From positions 1 through 51,486 of the forward strand of contig NAVB01000498.1 in assembly GCA_002179805.1 (NCBI GenBank): 51,486 nucleotides of DNA. The letters are read 5' to 3'. Positions 31,863-43,001 of the stretch are shown here, one piece after another. How positions within the stretch are numbered: the first letter of the stretch is position 1; each line of letters opens with the position of its first letter. The notes under the pieces are model-generated. The model saw nothing but the letters and a program-made list of their open reading frames with translations. It was not told where the DNA came from and did not search any database. Source of the stretch: Acanthamoeba lenticulata. Taxonomy: Eukaryota > Discosea > Longamoebia > Acanthamoebidae. Position numbers and translations under genes: made by a program.

Positions 31863-34571
31863 ATGCAGATGGAAGATCAGACGGTAGAGCGCCACCCAGA
31901 GGAGGAACAACAAGGAGAACACAACAACATGACTGAGCCGGCTTCGTTAGCGCAAGCAGTGACGGCAATCGGTCAGGAATTGAAGCGAACGCAAGAGGAA
32001 GTAAGGCGAGTAATCGACAAGCTTAGTACGAATTGGGTGACAAGCCTCGAGCAATGGAGAAATCTGCCAAACGAGAAGAAGAAAGAATTGCAGCTACCCA
32101 TAATGCTGGTGCAAAGGCTAGATGAGCTGAGCAGCCCCAAGACCGCGCCCAGCTCAGCGACCAGTGTTGCGCTGTCGGCAGGTGCGACCGCAGAGAAGGT
32201 CGTGAAGATTGACCGAACGGCAACGAGCATGAAGTGCTTCTTCGAGAGCCACCTCTTCGAGTTTGACAAAGATGAGCCCCTCTCGAGCCTGCTCAAGCAG
32301 CTCGGCGACGAGGGCAGCCAGCTCTACGGCACTGACAACACCAAGATCCAACGACGTTGCAGGATGAGCCTCGCCTTGGTGCCCGAACGAAGGCTCGTTG
32401 TGGGCGAGAAGACCTTCATTATTAAGCCCGCCTACAAAGAGAATGGTAACGTTCGCCTTCGCCCGAGCGGCCACCTGTTTCGCTTACATGCGCGGCCTGT
32501 CTTTATCATACAGCTATAGACGTCTGGCTTCGGCGTCTGGGCCTCGAGCAGTACTCCAACACCTTTGCACATCATGGTATGCTTGTGGTTCTCGGTCTTC
32601 ATCCCTCCCACAGTGAGCTCACCGTGGCTCGGCATGGCACGACAGGCATCCACGACTTCTTCGCGCTGCCCTTCCTGCGCGAGCCCAGCTTACAGAGGAT
32701 GGGAATCGAAGAGGGCAGCGCGGCCATGGCCGCGCTCATGCAGGCCGTCCACCAGTTCATCCAATCCGAGCCCGAGGAATGTACGTGTGTGTCTGCGTGT
32801 TTACCAATCTTCTTCTCTACGCAAAGCGACGATCCTTAGCTTGGTTTCCTCAGTCGTTGGGTCGTGGCTGGACTGCCTGGGCCTGGGCACCTACGCGCCT
32901 AATTTTGCTGAAGGTATTGCCGGGCTGGCGTGGGTAAAATGGCACGAGCCGAGGGCTCACCCGAGACCACGCTGCGCCCGGCGCAGAGGGGATCACGTTG
33001 AACCATTTGCGCACCATGGAGGAGGCTGATTGCGAGGACTTGGGCATCACCGATCCGACTGACCTGGACCGCCTGTGGCACGAGCTGGACAAATACCGAC
33101 GCTTCTCTTCCGTCGAAGGTTTGGTTCTCCGCCGCCAATCCCCTTCTACGATTAGTTGGGGGCTGACAGTTTGTTCTGGGACGCCGCCCCGACAGAGACT
33201 TTCACATGGCTGCGCACGAACGGCTTCGAGAAGTACTCGTTCCACTTTAGCCGCTACAACATCCCCTACTACGCGTTGCCGTTTGTCAACTTCTTCATCA
33301 TCGACGAGATGGGCGTCACGCACGACGACCAGGTACTTCTTCTCCTTTTTCTCCCCACTCCGCCACTCTTCATTCATAACCACTCGAATGAATAGATTTT
33401 GCTGCAAGCTCTGCAGGCGCTCAAGACGTCCCCCTCTTACTGCGTCAAAGGTACATCCGTTGGATTTTTCCTTGTTCAGCGCTACGGCAGAAGGGAGAGA
33501 GCTGACTCCATCGGCGCTCACTCACGTGACCAGCGATGACCTACTGGCTACGCGACCTCGAGATGGAGCGATACAATCTCACCTTTGCCCGGAGAGGCCT
33601 CACCGACCTCGAAGACCTCACGCTCCTGCTCGACAAGGTTGCTCATCCTTCAGCTTCTAGCCTTCTCCGCTGCCAAGTCTTACCTTCATAACAGGACGTC
33701 GAGGAGCTGGTGGGTACTGGACCAGACTGCACCAAGATGAAGGACGCTCTCAAGGAGATGAAAGAGTTTCAGTACTACTACTCGGCCACTGCGTCTCTCC
33801 TGCAGGTACATGCTTGTGTAGAAACATGCATCACAAAATGATGTCTATTTCTTCTTTAATATCAATCTAATACAACTGACGCACGGACAGGAGCTCGGGA
33901 TGGAGCGCTATGCGCAGCTCTTCGCCCTGCATGGAATCAGTGTCGACATGTTGTCCCTCCTCCAGGACGATCAGCTTATCGAGATGGGTAACTCCCCCCA
34001 CAAGCTCCTTCCTCACTGGGGTCATCACGCCACCTGTCTGCTAACGTGATGTCTTCCTGGTGCGCATAGGCATCGCGGATGCGAGCGATCGCCGCAAGAT
34101 CCTGACCGCCGTGCAGAGGATCAAAGACAACCTGCCCTCTGGCAGTACCGCTTGCCCCTCCTTCACACCTGTCTCTGGTTGTTTAACTGAGTTTTGTTTT
34201 CATATCTGCAGTGGCCACATGGCTCAAGGACTACAATCGGGGCATTCAAGGTGCGCCCCCGAATCCATGACGGTGTTAACGTCAAAGAGCCTCAGCATCC
34301 ACTCACTCGCGCTTGTGGTGCGAGTACAGAGGAGAGAATGAGACAAGCCCAGCAGCCATTTGCCCAGCTGGGCAAGAACAGCGCCTGGGGCAACCCGTCC
34401 ACACTTGCGGGCGACCCGTTGTTAACCGCCGAACAACGAGAACAGCGGGCCAGTCGCAGCTCGAAGAAGGCCCGCGACCGCCGCAAGAGGAAGGCTGCCG
34501 CGGCCGCCCTCGCTGCTGCCACTGCGGCCCCGCAAGAGGCAAACAACCAGGAAGGCAGGGCATCCATCTAA
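31863..34571 (+). CDS. Protein with five tandem SAM domains
   Basis: Thirteen exons, 31863-32445, 32514-32576, 32646-32780, 32854-32913, 32987-33118, 33196-33332, 33396-33450, 33534-33637, 33695-33805, 33891-33987, 34070-34144, 34212-34250 and 34330-34571, give 610 residues. Residues 1-190 are charged, with a coiled-coil-like start (GQELKRTQEEVRRVIDKL), and resemble nothing I know. Five SAM-like units follow: WLRRLGLEQYSNTFAHHG (195-258), WLDCLGLGTYAPNFAEEG (263-322), WLRTNGFEKYSFHFSRYN (326-385), WLRDLEMERYNLTFARRG (389-455) and ELGMERYAQLFALHGI (456-515). A basic, Ala-rich tail (KKARDRRKRKAAAAALAAA) could act as a nuclear signal. SAM domains polymerise or bind SAM partners, so this is probably a scaffold. 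Intron 32577-32645 is frame-neutral; splicing it restores a normal SAM. Confidence 0.8.
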
Positions 34572-34965
34572 GAAGGCTGCTGACGTGCAAATTCATGTCG
34601 ACAAGCGGCTTTCCACGGAACAGACTAGAGACGGAGAAAAGTCCAGTAAAACCAGCCATCCTGCACACCAAGCGAGTGACCTCGACGGCGCATAACGCAA
34701 GAGAAGCGAGTGATCTTTACAACAGTCCTGACTCCGTGGTCGTGTTCCCCGTTCGTTTTCCTGAACATTCGAACGACCACCTGGAGCAGCTCAGTATTTA
34801 TAGTTTGCCTCCTTCTCAACTTGTAAATAACCACAAGAACAACACCAACAACAACACCACCCTTTCCACTACCTCCACTAGGTGAACCACCTTTTCCTCC
34901 TTCGTGTTAATACCCTTTTGTCTAGTGCTGATTTGTTGTTCGCTTTTACTTCCGCAGTCAACAAC
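34572..34965 (+). other. Leader region with a probable 5' UTR intron
   Basis: This 394-nt stretch after the SAM gene holds TATTTATA near 34795, CAA/CAC-rich sequence, and then a GTGAAC...CCGCAG intron candidate at 34882-34956 just upstream of the microprotein start. No other coding region is supported. Confidence 0.35.
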
Positions 34966-35058
34966 ATGCTGAAGAAGATGCTCATCGCGATTGCTGGCGT
35001 GCTCACCCTGAGGCACTACCGCGAGAGGCGCCGTGCCAGGCGCGTTGTGGCCTACTGA
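34966..35058 (+). CDS. Candidate 30-residue basic microprotein
   Basis: The ORF MLKKMLIAIAGVLTLRHY followed by RERRRARRVVAY and a stop at 35056-35058 follows a good pyrimidine-rich acceptor (TTTTACTTCCGCAG) at 34943-34956. It has a short hydrophobic helix flanked by lysines and a strongly basic tail, like a small membrane-anchored or mitochondrial peptide. Codons end mostly in G or C, as in neighbouring exons, and AATAAA-like AT-rich sequence follows the stop. No family is recognised. It is too short to be certain; transcript support would decide. Confidence 0.4.
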   Translation: MLKKMLIAIAGVLTLRHYRERRRARRVVAY

Positions 35059-35227
35059 TCGGCCTGCTTCCTTCCTCTACCCCTGTCATAAAAAACAAGC
35101 CTAGAACGACGACAGCGCGTTTGTAGAGACAACACGCGCCTTACGTGAACATAAAAAATGTTGCTTTCAGCACCCAAAAACGGCCACTTTACATCTTTCA
35201 AGGATCCTTGAGAGGTCGTCATGGCCC

Positions 35228-37006
35228 TCACGAGGGCCCAGTTTCGTCAGATTCTGCTTCCACTGCTTCGTCCTCCACCTGTGGCGTCGACTTGGCCGGC
35301 GCGCCTGTACTGTTCGACAAGCGCAGAGGTGAGGCGCTGGATGCTGGCAGCAGAGGCTTGATGTTGAACCCCTCGAGTGCCCTCTCGGCCACCAGCGTCC
35401 CCTGGTTCCACACCTGTTCCCACCATGGTGCCAAACAACAACTTCAAAGGGGAAACACAGGAGCTGCACAGACAGGTAAGGCGCGGTCGACGAACCTCAA
35501 CCGCCACGACTCCGTCCTTATCAACGGCCAGGCCCTCTCCATGTCGCTTCCCCTCGTACCACTTGCCCATGAAGCTCGACCCATCGACGCCCCTGAGCTC
35601 GCCCTGGCGGAGGAGCAAACAAGCCGCATGAGCACCACCACCTCTATGACACGCACAACGATGCCACGCTCGAGTACCAAGCCGTGCTGCATGTTCTTGT
35701 AGTACGAGCCCTGGTAGATCCGCCCGTCGGCGTACGCGCGCACGCCCTGGCCGTGCCGCGAGTCCTGGAACCAGTCGCCCTCGTAGCTCTCGCCGTTGTG
35801 TGCCCAGTACATGCGCCCGTGCCCGTGCTTGCGCCCCTGCTTGAACCCACCCCTGTACTCGCTGCCGTCGGGCCAGGTCATGGTGCCGGTGCCGTCCTGC
35901 AGCTCGTCGCGGTAGTCGCCCTCGTAGACACGGCCATCGGCGTAGACGCGCCTGCCCCATCCGTGGCGCTTGCCCTCGCGGAAGTAGCCCGAGTACACGC
36001 CGCCATCGGCGAACGTGTGCACGCCCCTGCCGTCCCTCTGGAGGTGGGGGGACGTTGACGTCAGCCACAAGAATATGATTCGTGTAGAAGGAGGGGGGCG
36101 AAGGGCGACGCACGAGCCCGTTGCGGAAGTCGCCTTTGTAAACGGAGCCGTCCTCCCATCGCATGACGCCAGTACCTTCGATGATGTTGTCGCGCCACTG
36201 GCCCACGTACCGACGGCCGTCGGGCCACACGATGCTGCCCATGCCGTGAAACTGGTTGTGCTCGTTGAGCTGCCCGATGTAGGTTGCGCTGCCTTCACCG
36301 CCCGAGTCTCTGGACAGCGGGGAGGTCTGCTGGTGGTGACTATGCATCATGCTCATGCGCGCCATCGACTCGTCGAGATCTTCGACGCTGAGCTCAGGTT
36401 GCCGTGGGATCGATTGAGCGCTGCGGCCCTGCTGCTTCTGTTGTGGCGAGGGCTCGCGATTGAGCACCTGATGTTGATTATGGGGTACGCTCTGCGATCG
36501 CTCGTGTCGATTCCGCACCTCCGAGGATGAACTCAACTCCCTCGCCGTGTGTGGTGTTCGTGGGGATCGAGATTTGTTTGCATTGACGTTCGCAAGCGAG
36601 AGACGAGGCGTCCCCCGGTCGCTTTCAGGGTTGGGGCTTCCTTGGGGAACCGGAGACGCGTCGCCCCCTCCCGCAGAAACAGACTGCCGTGGAGAGGAGG
36701 GCGAAGGAGGGCCAGAGGAACCTGACGACTGCTGCATCCTCTTCCAAGTGCGTCTTTCAACTTTTCGCTCTAACCGAACGGTGCCTGGAAACTGCGTTAA
36801 CGTTGTGCGTAGGCGGCCATCTTCCACGACGCGTCGGAGCCCGTCATGAGGGACGACACGCGGCCGACGGCCGAGCGCGGTCGGGCCAGCAGGAGCATGT
36901 CGTTGAAGAGGAAGAAGTGGAGACCGGACTTAAAGCCCTTCTTGCTCCCTCGTCGGTAATTGAAGTCTCCTTCCTGCACCAGCTGACGCTGCTTGGACAA
37001 GAGGGT
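35228..37006 (-). CDS. MORN-repeat protein with PH-like N-terminus (5' end uncertain)
   Basis: Exons 36860-37006, 36114-36791, 35678-36037, 35502-35603 and 35228-35413 join in phase to about 491 codons. The first contains the start of a PH-like domain (LVQEGDFNYRRGSKKG, LHFFLFNDMLLLARP). A Ser/Pro-rich linker follows, then nine MORN repeats such as YIGQLNEHNQFHGMGSIVW, YVGQWRDNIIEGTGVMRW, YSGYFREGKRHGWGRRVY and FMGKWYEGKRHGEGLAV. The C-terminus VWNQGTLVAERALEGFNIKP ends at 35228. MORN repeats bind phospholipids and organise membrane-cytoskeleton contacts. No in-frame ATG precedes the PH part: upstream sequence overlaps the end of the SDR gene, so the true start, or a fusion with the SDR, is unresolved. 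The exon 36860/36791 junction is tentative. DH and VPS9 domains are not seen. Confidence 0.65.
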
Positions 37007-37115
37007 CTGGTGTTGCCCCCCCCCCCAACGTATTGGCGCCCAGCCAGGGGCGCAAGTGAAGAACTTTATGTACAGGACATGGACGGACAAGCGGGACCCA
37101 TTTCCATTGCCTTTG

Positions 37116-38739
37116 TCATTCGTGCTTCGGGTGTGGGAGGGTCTGCTCCAGCCTGGCCCGGACCTGCCTGGCTCGATCGAGCAAACCATCGGTGAGCGCC
37201 GCGTCGAGCACGGACTCGGGCAGAACGTGAATCAGGTACTTGCCCTGCGCAGTGTGTGGGTCGTAGATGATCGGTCAATCGTGCGTGGGAAGAAGAGAAA
37301 AAAGCTGCCGTACGATGATGGTCTCCACAGTCGAGCCGATGATGGTGCGCGGAGGAGCGGGTTCGAGCAGGAGCGCTTCCACCACCCTGTTGTGGCGCAC
37401 CGGCCGGCAAGTCAGCGCTGAGGCAGACGAACTAGTTGCGGGACGAGAACGACGAAGACGTCACTTCTCGGCCACCAAAATGGGGTCGATCAGGTTGGTG
37501 TTGGACACGAGGGTCCTCTGCGCGTCGGCCAACTGCCGCCAGCACTCCTGTGACACGTCGTGTGAGGGGCAGTGAGTTCCCCTTCGATGGCGATCATGGG
37601 CAGATTGAACTTGCCTCGGAGCTGTCCAGCAGCTCACGGGCGTAGGCCATGATGGGCGTGTTGGCAAACGACGGCTGCACACATGTCCACGACAGCGTAA
37701 CGCGCAGTGTGAGCTGACTCGCCTCAGTGGGCCAATCAACAACATTGACGGATAGTCCCCGACTGCGGGAAGAGAAGGGAGGAGACCTCGATGGCCGAGA
37801 CCCGGATGCCAAAGCTTCGCAGCTCGCGCCGGAGCACCGCGTTGTACGCCTCTGCGGCGTGCTTGGAGACGCAGTACGGACCCAGCAGCGGCACCGCCAC
37901 GAGCCCTATGCCGCCGTAGAGAAGGCCTTGTGAGATCCTGATCAAACAGGAGGCGCTACTCCCAGAAGGGCATGAAGGGTGACGTACCGGCCATGGAGGT
38001 CATGTTGACGATGGCGCACGAGCCCTGCCCCGCCGCGCGCAGGCGTTCGTTTTCCTCCTTGAGAAGCGGGAAGAAGGCCTTGGCCATGCGGTAGAAGCCG
38101 AAGCAGTTCACGTTCATCGTCCTCACCATGATGTCCTCGGACGCGTCGACCATCGATACCGCAGGGTGCGCGATACCGGCGTTGTTGAAGAGCCTGCACA
38201 GAAGGTCAGGCCAAGTGAGGCACTGGTGGCCCATCACCACGAGCCACTCGTGGCTGCATAGATGTGTACCCGAGCAGGCCTTTGCCGCTGCTTCTCACTT
38301 CGTGCACGAGGGTCTCGATGGACCGCATGTCGGTCACGTCTCCTCTGCATCACACAACGTGAGCTCGAAGCTGAAAATGACGAAGGAGTGCTAAAGGGCG
38401 TGCTTTACTTGAGGGGGTGGACGTTGGGTTTGCCTTGCCACTCGCGGTTGAGTAGTTCCTCATTGATGTCAACGGCGAAGACATAGCCACCCAGGTCAGC
38501 GAGCATCTTGGTCACTGGTTTGTGCACATGAGTTAGGCAGCCTCGACTCATGCGTGTACTTGTTAAGATTGAATGCACGAGTGGGCACCTTCTTTGCCAA
38601 AGCCAGAAGCAGCACCGGTTACAACGAAGGCCTTGCCTTGCGGGCTGATTCGCTTTGCCGGGCGAGCCTGCCACGTCCATCGCAGTCCATACGCCAGCAC
38701 CAAACCAACAAGCACCAAGCCCACGAGGAACTGCAGCAT
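37116..38739 (-). CDS. Membrane-anchored short-chain dehydrogenase (RDH/HSD17B6-like)
   Basis: Nine exons, 38589-38739, 38409-38514, 38270-38344, 37988-38193, 37787-37905, 37615-37674, 37465-37547, 37314-37386 and 37116-37244, give 333 residues. An N-terminal hydrophobic anchor (FLVGLVLVGLVLAYGL) precedes the Rossmann fold: TGAASGFGKE (coenzyme loop), GYVFAVDIN, LFNNAGIAHP, the catalytic Ser in VNMTSMAG and YCVSKHAAEAYNAVLRREL with Tyr and Lys. The IEPSFANTPIM segment and the C-terminal PRTIIGSTVETI and KYLIHVLPESVLDAAL match retinol/steroid dehydrogenases of the ER, which oxidise or reduce lipid alcohols with NAD(P). Intron 37548-37614 uses a GC donor (GAG|GCAAGT). The substrate cannot be read from sequence. 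Confidence 0.87.
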
Positions 38740-38853
38740 CTGGCCTTGTTTATTTTTCTTCTTTCTTGTCTGTTTTTAGTTTTATTTCTATTTTTTGTTG
38801 TGGCCGACAGATGAATTAAACTAGATTTTTGAAACATCTGTGATTTACATGAA

Positions 38854-39172
38854 TTAGCAGTCAATGCCGGGGAAAGCGGACTGGATGCAAGGGCAGCACG
38901 GGTGCACGTTGGTGCCCAAGCAAGCGAAGCAAGCAGAAGGGTTCGTCGCGAAGGCCTGGCACTGCGGAAGGCAGTTGGCGATGGCAGCAGCGCACTGGAG
39001 GCCCAACTCAATGGTGCACTCGGCCGCACTAGAAACGGAGGAGAGATGTCAGCGTTTGTTGTGCGCCAGCAAGAAGAGAGGAGAGAAAGAGCGGAGCAAC
39101 GACGTACGGCGTGGCCGCAATGCAGGCAACAGCGACCGCGAAGAAAGCAAGAACGAACAGGACGAACTTCAT
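38854..39172 (-). CDS. Small secreted cysteine-rich protein
   Basis: Two exons, 39108-39172 and 38854-39028, give 79 residues. A clear signal peptide (MKFVLFVLAFFAVAVACIAA) precedes a mature part of about 58 residues with ten cysteines, in patterns C-x8-C, C-x3-C and CPCC-like HPCCPCI, ending in GIDC. No family is recognised. Such short Cys-rich secreted peptides occur in amoebae as extracellular or cyst-wall components and as antimicrobial or signalling peptides, but nothing here decides between these. Intron 39029-39107 lies directly after the signal peptide, a common arrangement for secreted peptides. Confidence 0.8.
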
Positions 39173-39463
39173 GATGTCAGGGAGGGACTGTTCCGGTAGG
39201 TACTTGCTACGGATAGTGCAACAACGACAAACCGGTTGAGCTGCGGGGAGCGCACGAGAACCTCCATGCCCGTTTCCTTCATCACAATACTCCAACCAAT
39301 GGGCACACGCGCAACACAGCAAGAAAGAAAATATCAGAAAACCAATTTCCCATCCTGGTTTTGGTATGATCTCTTTGTTCAGGTAAGCGAAGGCCAGCAA
39401 CCGCAGTGCTCGCCTCCGCTCGTGGATAGACACCAAAGAGGAAAGAAGGAGAAGAAGGGGAAC

Positions 39464-42400
39464 ATGGGGGAACAGGTGCAAGCACAACTGTCCGTGTACA
39501 TGGCTGCGCTGGAGGGTCTGTCAGCCACTGGGTTACTCCTGGTGGACCAGCTGAAGCAGGCTGGCCGCTTGGTGCAAGAGAAGGATGAACAGATGCGGCT
39601 TGAAGGTGGCGTCGTAGCACGTCGGCTGGAGGCCGAGCTGCGGCAGGTCAAAGAACATCACACCTCGGTGCTGTTGGCCATCGTAGAGAGCATGACAACT
39701 GTCCCGGAAGCCGCAGGACCATCACAGGTAAGGGTCATGACCCTCACTTCCACTTAAATGTGCTCACCATTAGGTACCTACACAGGAGCTGCTGCTGTCG
39801 GCTTTCCTCGAAGAAGCCAAGGCCCAGAAGGCCGCCATCACAACCAAGCGCCGAGAGCTGGAAGGCCTACGCGAGGCCCCGCCAGGCTATGCGGAGCGGC
39901 AACAGGCGATCGACGCCTTCAACAACACGCTCGACCAGCTTACGGCCGAGTGCGATGCTGCCAGCGAGCGTCTGGGCCGTCGCATGCGCGTGCCCTGGCA
40001 GCTCCAGCAGTGTGCGGCGATCAACGCCGATGACCCGCATTCCGTCGTGCCTCTCGAGGTGCGCTATTCTGCCTGCTCGCGCCACGGCTGCGTCACTGAT
40101 GATCTCGCGGCGCAGGGCGGGCGCATCCTCGACGCCGAGGGCAACAACGTGTGGGGAAGCGAGTGCTTTTCCTGTGGCTGGGAGATCCAGGACGGCGCCA
40201 AGGTGCAGCAAGCTGCAGCGATTGAGAGAGTGTTTGACCAAGAGCTGATAAACATGCCCGCACAGGGTGAAGGCATTCGACGGTTCCACTGCCTGGAGAC
40301 GCCACGCTCGGACCAGTGCACGGATTGCCACCGATGCTGGGAGGCCGTGTGGCACTGCGTACAAGCAGGTCCTGCTCCCACCTCTCTCGCGCCTTGCCCG
40401 ATGCTCATGAGGACGGGCTTGTGCGTAACAGATGAGACGGCAAAGCAGCTTCTTCTACAGCACAATCCCCATCTGTCACACCTTCAGTTCCATGTCGAGG
40501 AGGACAACGTCGATGTGTTCCTGAGGTCAGTCGACAGGACAAAGCATCCTCGTTGGTCGCGTTGATGAGCCTCACACGTACGTGACTATGCAGGGACCCG
40601 ATCTTGGAGGCCGCCGACATGGCGGACAGCGTCCACATGATGCTCAACGTCTACGCCCGGCGACCGTGCCTGGGCGTTCGCCGACGAGACCCGATCGACG
40701 GCGAGTGGGGACCCTACGAGTGGCTCTCCTACGGGCAGGTCTACGCGCCAGCGACCGAGATCGGCTGCGGCCTGGCCTGGCTGGCGCGCGACGATGCGGC
40801 GACACTCCTACCCGTGGAGACCGACGACGAGGAGGACGAGTTCCGGGTCAAGCCGGGCACCTTCGTGGGCATCTGCAGCAGCAACCGGCCCGAGTGGCTG
40901 ATGGCCGACCTGGGCTGCGCCATGCAGCAGTTCATCACCGTCGGCTTCCACACGTCGTGGCCGCTTGACGAGGTGAGTTTGAACACGTGTGTTCCTTCAA
41001 ACGACTCGTAAAGTCGCGGGCTGACGTCCGTGCCGTGGTGTAGGTGGCCTACGTGATGAACAACGCCGAGGCGGACTATGTGGTGGCCGACTGGGCCAAC
41101 TTTGCCAAGTTTGTGGCGCTGGCGCCCCGCTGCCCGCACCTCAAGGGCGTGTACGTGATGGACGAGCACCCGCATTCCTTCCGCGAGCATGATGATGACG
41201 ATGATGAGGATCACGATGAACACGACGACGTCGAAGCTGAGAATCAAGAGGACAGGCGGCTGCGCGAGTGGAAGGAGAAGAACGCGAGCATGTTGGCTGC
41301 AGCTGACCGCCCGCTGCGCCTGGAGACGCTGGCTTGGCTGCGGCGTCGGGGCCGCCTCGAGGCCCGCGCCCTGCGACGAGCCAAGCGGGCCGCCCTTCGG
41401 CTCTGTAAGCTGGCCAGCGATGACGCCGCTGCGTCGACGCACGACGCCACATCGTCGAACGAGGAGTCGCTGTTCTCGCTGATCTACAGCAGCGGCACGA
41501 CGGGCGTGCCTAAGGGGATCATAGCCACCCGCGCCGGTTGGCGAACCGACAACATCAACGCGCCCAGATATCTGGTGCCGGACGTGGTGCTCTCCTACGC
41601 GGCGCTGGCCCACGGGATGGACTGCGGCATGTGCTGGCAGACGCTCGCCAACGGCGGGCGCGTGGGGTTCTGCTCGCAAGGCGAGGAGAACGTGATCGAC
41701 GATGCGCAGACGCTCAACCCGGTGCTGTTCGTGGCCATGCCGCACGTGTGGACCAAGATCTACCTCGACTACGAGGAGGCGCTCGCGTGTGAGAAGCCCG
41801 ACGGCTACGACGAGGCCGAGGAGGCGATACGTCAGAGAAAGGCGCGCGTGCTGGAGCGCTTCGCCGGGGTGCTCGGCACACGTCTGCTGCAGGTGGCCAC
41901 CGGCGGCGCGGCGACAAGTCCGCAGGTGATGGCCTTTCTGCGCGAGTGCTTCAAGTGTCCCGTGGTCGACGCCTACGGCACCACCGAGGTGCCCTAATCC
42001 CCTTCTTCCTCCTCGTGAGTAACCTCATCCTCACTCGGCAGTGTGCGTTTTACGGCAGACGCCGGGTGTGGCAACCGACGGAGTGGTTCCCTCCACGGTG
42101 TCCGTCAAGCTGCGCGACGTGCCCGAGATGGGCTACACCTCCGCCGACCTGCCTCATCCGCGCGGCGGTACATCTCGAGATGCTCCATCCAGCGCGTCGT
42201 ATGTGTGCGTGTGGACTGACACCTCTTTGCTTGGGCCTGGCAGAGATCTGTGTGAAGACGGCCACCATGAGCCCCGGCTACTATCGACTACCCGACACAA
42301 CGGCCGCAGCGTTTCAGGTGAACGAGCGGCCCTTTTGGTTGTCATCTTGTCTTTTGGTCGCTCATGATGCTGGTTTTCGTTTGCGCAGGACGGGTGGTTT

Positions 42401-42871
42401 ATGACGGGCGACATCGGGGAGCTGGACACCGTCGGCAAGCTCCGCATCATCGACCGCAAGAAGAACATCATCGACCTCTACATCGATGGACGGAGCGTGT
42501 GGGTGGCCCTGGGCGAGCTCGAGGCCTTTTACCTCGCCCACGCGAGCCACGTCATCCGCCAGATCTTTCTCCACGGCGAGCGCACGCAGCCCTGCCTCGT
42601 GGCCGTCGTGGTGCCTCACCACAACAAGCTCGATGACGAGGCCGGCGCTTCATCATCAGAGGCGGTCCTGCGGGCCATGCGCGAGGTCGCCGCTCGCCAC
42701 GGCCAGCCAGAGCACCTCGTGCCGGGCCTCGTCCTCGTGGAAGACGCGGACGCCCCGTGGACGCCGGCCAACGGCGGGCTGACGCCCAGCCACAAGCCGG
42801 CCCGCGGGCACCTCCTGGCCCGCTACAAGCTGGCCATCGACCTGGCCTACGCCCGGGCCTTCCCCCTCTGA
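39464..42871 (+). CDS. Coiled-coil/Cys-His domain fused to a long-chain acyl-CoA synthetase
   Basis: Eight exons, 39464-39727, 39774-40368, 40432-40525, 40594-40972, 41044-41988, 42059-42167, 42244-42317 and 42389-42871, give 980 residues. Residues 1-140 form coiled coil (EKDEQMRLEGGVVARRLEAEL). Residues 180-290 hold a Cys/His cluster (CSRHGC, ECFSCGWEI, RFHCLETPRSDQCTDCHRC, WHC) that looks zinc-binding. The rest is an ACSL-type adenylate-forming enzyme: ARRPCLGVRRRDP, SNRPEWLMADLGC, LIYSSGTTGVPKG, DAYGTTE, GWFMTGDIGELDTVGKL, IIDRKKNI and the C-terminal lysine in NGGLTPSHKP. An acidic insertion (near 41190-41230) precedes the SSGTTG motif. It should activate fatty acids to acyl-CoA with ATP. 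All junctions are in phase, so the fusion appears real, but N-terminal identity is unknown. Confidence 0.82.
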
Positions 42872-43001
42872 AGAAGAAAGCGTCAAGAAGAAAGAAGAAG
42901 ACGAGTTACATACAGAGAGCGAATACAACAACCACCACTACACGACCAACAACAGCAGCGGCAGAGGGACGGTGGGGAAGAGTCTCCTTTCCTCACCATC
43001 A

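Noticed and set aside
32577..32645. Read-through insertion in the first SAM domain
   Set aside because: The 69-nt segment is frame-neutral, but removing it as GTATGC...GACAG gives an ordinary SAM domain.
35228..38739. Alsin-like DH-PH-MORN-VPS9 protein
   Set aside because: No DH or VPS9 motif is present; the upstream exons belong to a complete SDR.
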